A stretch of DNA of 14,806 nt from Betaproteobacteria bacterium RIFCSPLOWO2_02_FULL_68_150. Lineage in GTDB: Bacteria > Pseudomonadota > Gammaproteobacteria > Burkholderiales > SG8-39. The notes below the pieces were generated by a model. The model saw nothing but the letters and a program-made list of their open reading frames with translations. It did no database searches and had not been told where the DNA came from. The stretch lies in the NCBI GenBank assembly GCA_001771975.1, contig MERE01000091.1, positions 1-14,806 on the forward strand. The letters run 5' to 3'. This document shows, piece by piece, positions 13,768 through 14,806 of this stretch. Made by a program: the position numbers and the translations under genes. Numbering within the stretch: the first letter of the stretch is position 1; every line of letters begins with the position of its first letter.

Positions 13768-14806
13768 ATGCCGAACCGCTGGCTGGTTCCGTTCCTCAAC
13801 CTCGGGCATTTGCTCGACCATCTCGCGATGCTGGTCTTTCCGACCGCCGTGGTAGCGCTCGCGCGCGAGTGGGACCGGCCGTACGCCGAGCTGCTGCCGA
13901 TGGCGCTCGGCGGCTTCATCGCCTTCGGCGCCTTCGCCATTCCGGCCGGCTGGCTCGCCGATCACTGGAGCCGCTACCGGGTGATGGCGATTTTCTATTT
14001 CGGCATCGGCGCGTCGCTCGCCCTGACCGGATGCGCGCAATCGCCGTGGCAGATCGCCGCCGGGCTCACGCTCACCGGGGCGTTCGCCGCGATCTACCAT
14101 CCCGTCGGCATCGCGATGCTGGTCGCCGGGCCCGAGCGCATGGGGCGGGTGCTCGGCTGGAACGGGCTGTGGGGAAATCTGGGACTGGCGAGCGCGGCGA
14201 TCGTCACCGGCGCGCTGGTCGATCTGGCGGGCTGGCGCGCGGCGTTCTTCGTGACGGGAATCGCGTGCGTGGCGGCGGGCGCCGCGTTCCTCTTCCTGGT
14301 CCGCGATCCCGGCCAGGCGAAGAAGGCGTCCCGGTCGATCGGGCTGCACGTCGATACGCGCATGATGACGCGCATCTTCGCGATCCTCCTGGTCGCGACG
14401 GCCTGCGGCGGCATCATCTTCAATGCCACCACGGTCTCGATGCCGAAGGTGTTCGACGAGCGTTTGCAGGCGCTCGCGCAATCGAACTTCGGCATCGGCG
14501 CACTGGTGGCTGCGGTGTACACGATGGCCGCTTTCGCGCAGGTGGTGATGGGCGCCCTGATCGACCGCTTCGATCTGCGCCGCCTCATGATCGGCATCGC
14601 CCTCGCCCAGATCCCGCTGCTGTATCTCGCCGCCAACCTCGAGGGTTGGGCGATGCTCGGCGCGGCGCTGCTCATGATGCTCGCCGTGTTCGGCCAGATC
14701 CCGCTCAACGACGCGATCGTCGGCCGCTACTGCGCCGACGAATTCCGCGCGCGCGTGCTCGGCGTACGCTACGTCGTTTCGCTCGGCGTCGCCGCGGTCG
14801 CGGTGC
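13768..14806 (+). CDS. Major facilitator superfamily transporter, C-terminus cut off by window edge
   Basis: An inner-membrane secondary transporter; 346 codons are seen before the right edge with no stop. The N-terminus 'MPNRWLVPFLNLGHLLDHLAMLVFPTAVVAL' starts directly with the first membrane helix. The loop 2-3 motif 'GWLADHWSRYRVM' (about residues 60-72) is the MFS motif A region. Several further hydrophobic helices follow (for example IAAGLTLTGAFAAIYHPVGIAML and LGLASAAIVTGALVDLAGW). A charged central loop around residues 175-195 (VRDPGQAKKASRSIG) separates the two six-helix halves, and a second motif A-like 'GALIDRFDLRRLMIG' occurs near residue 265. The opening 'NLGHLLDHL' recalls the fosmidomycin-resistance (Fsr) branch, but the substrate cannot be told. 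It is divergent from mobA, with 65 bp between the starts. Confidence 0.92.
   Translation, partial: MPNRWLVPFLNLGHLLDHLAMLVFPTAVVALAREWDRPYAELLPMALGGFIAFGAFAIPAGWLADHWSRYRVMAIFYFGIGASLALTGCAQSPWQIAAGLTLTGAFAAIYHPVGIAMLVAGPERMGRVLGWNGLWGNLGLASAAIVTGALVDLAGWRAAFFVTGIACVAAGAAFLFLVRDPGQAKKASRSIGLHVDTRMMTRIFAILLVATACGGIIFNATTVSMPKVFDERLQALAQSNFGIGALVAAVYTMAAFAQVVMGALIDRFDLRRLMIGIALAQIPLLYLAANLEGWAMLGAALLMMLAVFGQIPLNDAIVGRYCADEFRARVLGVRYVVSLGVAAVAV

Noticed and set aside
1..14806. CRISPR arrays, tRNA or rRNA genes, insertion sequences, phage or toxin-antitoxin genes.
   Set aside because: None was seen on either strand: no regularly spaced repeats, no transposase or integrase motifs, and no tRNA-like cloverleaf noticed by eye.

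Overview
The window is GC-rich, gene-dense chromosomal DNA from a proteobacterium, most likely a betaproteobacterium. That placement is an inference from the bacterial AsnRS, the YrdA-type carbonic anhydrase, a small DUF4870-like membrane protein with the C-terminal 'RG...L.NGQPMP' pattern, a polyhydroxyalkanoate (PHA) phasin and the MobA/MoeA pair. I saw no tRNA, rRNA, CRISPR array, insertion sequence or phage gene. No gap between genes exceeds about 240 bases.

Left part (1-4711): a truncated M14 zinc carboxypeptidase on the minus strand lies divergent from three plus-strand genes: a gamma-class carbonic anhydrase-like hexapeptide protein, a small membrane protein and an unrecognised 206-aa protein. 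A plus-strand nitronate monooxygenase-like flavoprotein with a C-terminal Cys cluster follows. It converges on asnS (minus, 4761-6161).

Middle part (6220-11774): a MerA/RclA-like FAD disulfide oxidoreductase (minus) is followed by a two-CBS-domain protein (plus), a 2-dehydropantoate 2-reductase-like protein (minus), a phasin (plus) and a stand-alone GroEL paralogue (minus). No groES is in view. The GroEL lines up with E. coli GroEL without gaps through the checked sites, but it has Ser at Asp52 and lacks the GGM tail.

Right part (11880-14806): moeA and mobA overlap by ATGA on the minus strand (molybdenum cofactor synthesis). A major facilitator transporter diverges from them and runs off the right edge.

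Main observation: the CBS, phasin and groEL genes each have an FNR/ANR/DNR-like palindrome (TTGAT-N4-GTCAA for CBS and groEL; a weaker TTGAT-N4-GGCAA for phasin). In all three it is followed after exactly 21 nt by a TAnnnT -10 element, the geometry of a class II CRP/FNR-activated promoter. This suggests a small low-oxygen or redox stress regulon joining an adenylate-sensing CBS protein, a PHA granule protein and a variant chaperonin. The regulator is not in the window, so its identity is inferred.
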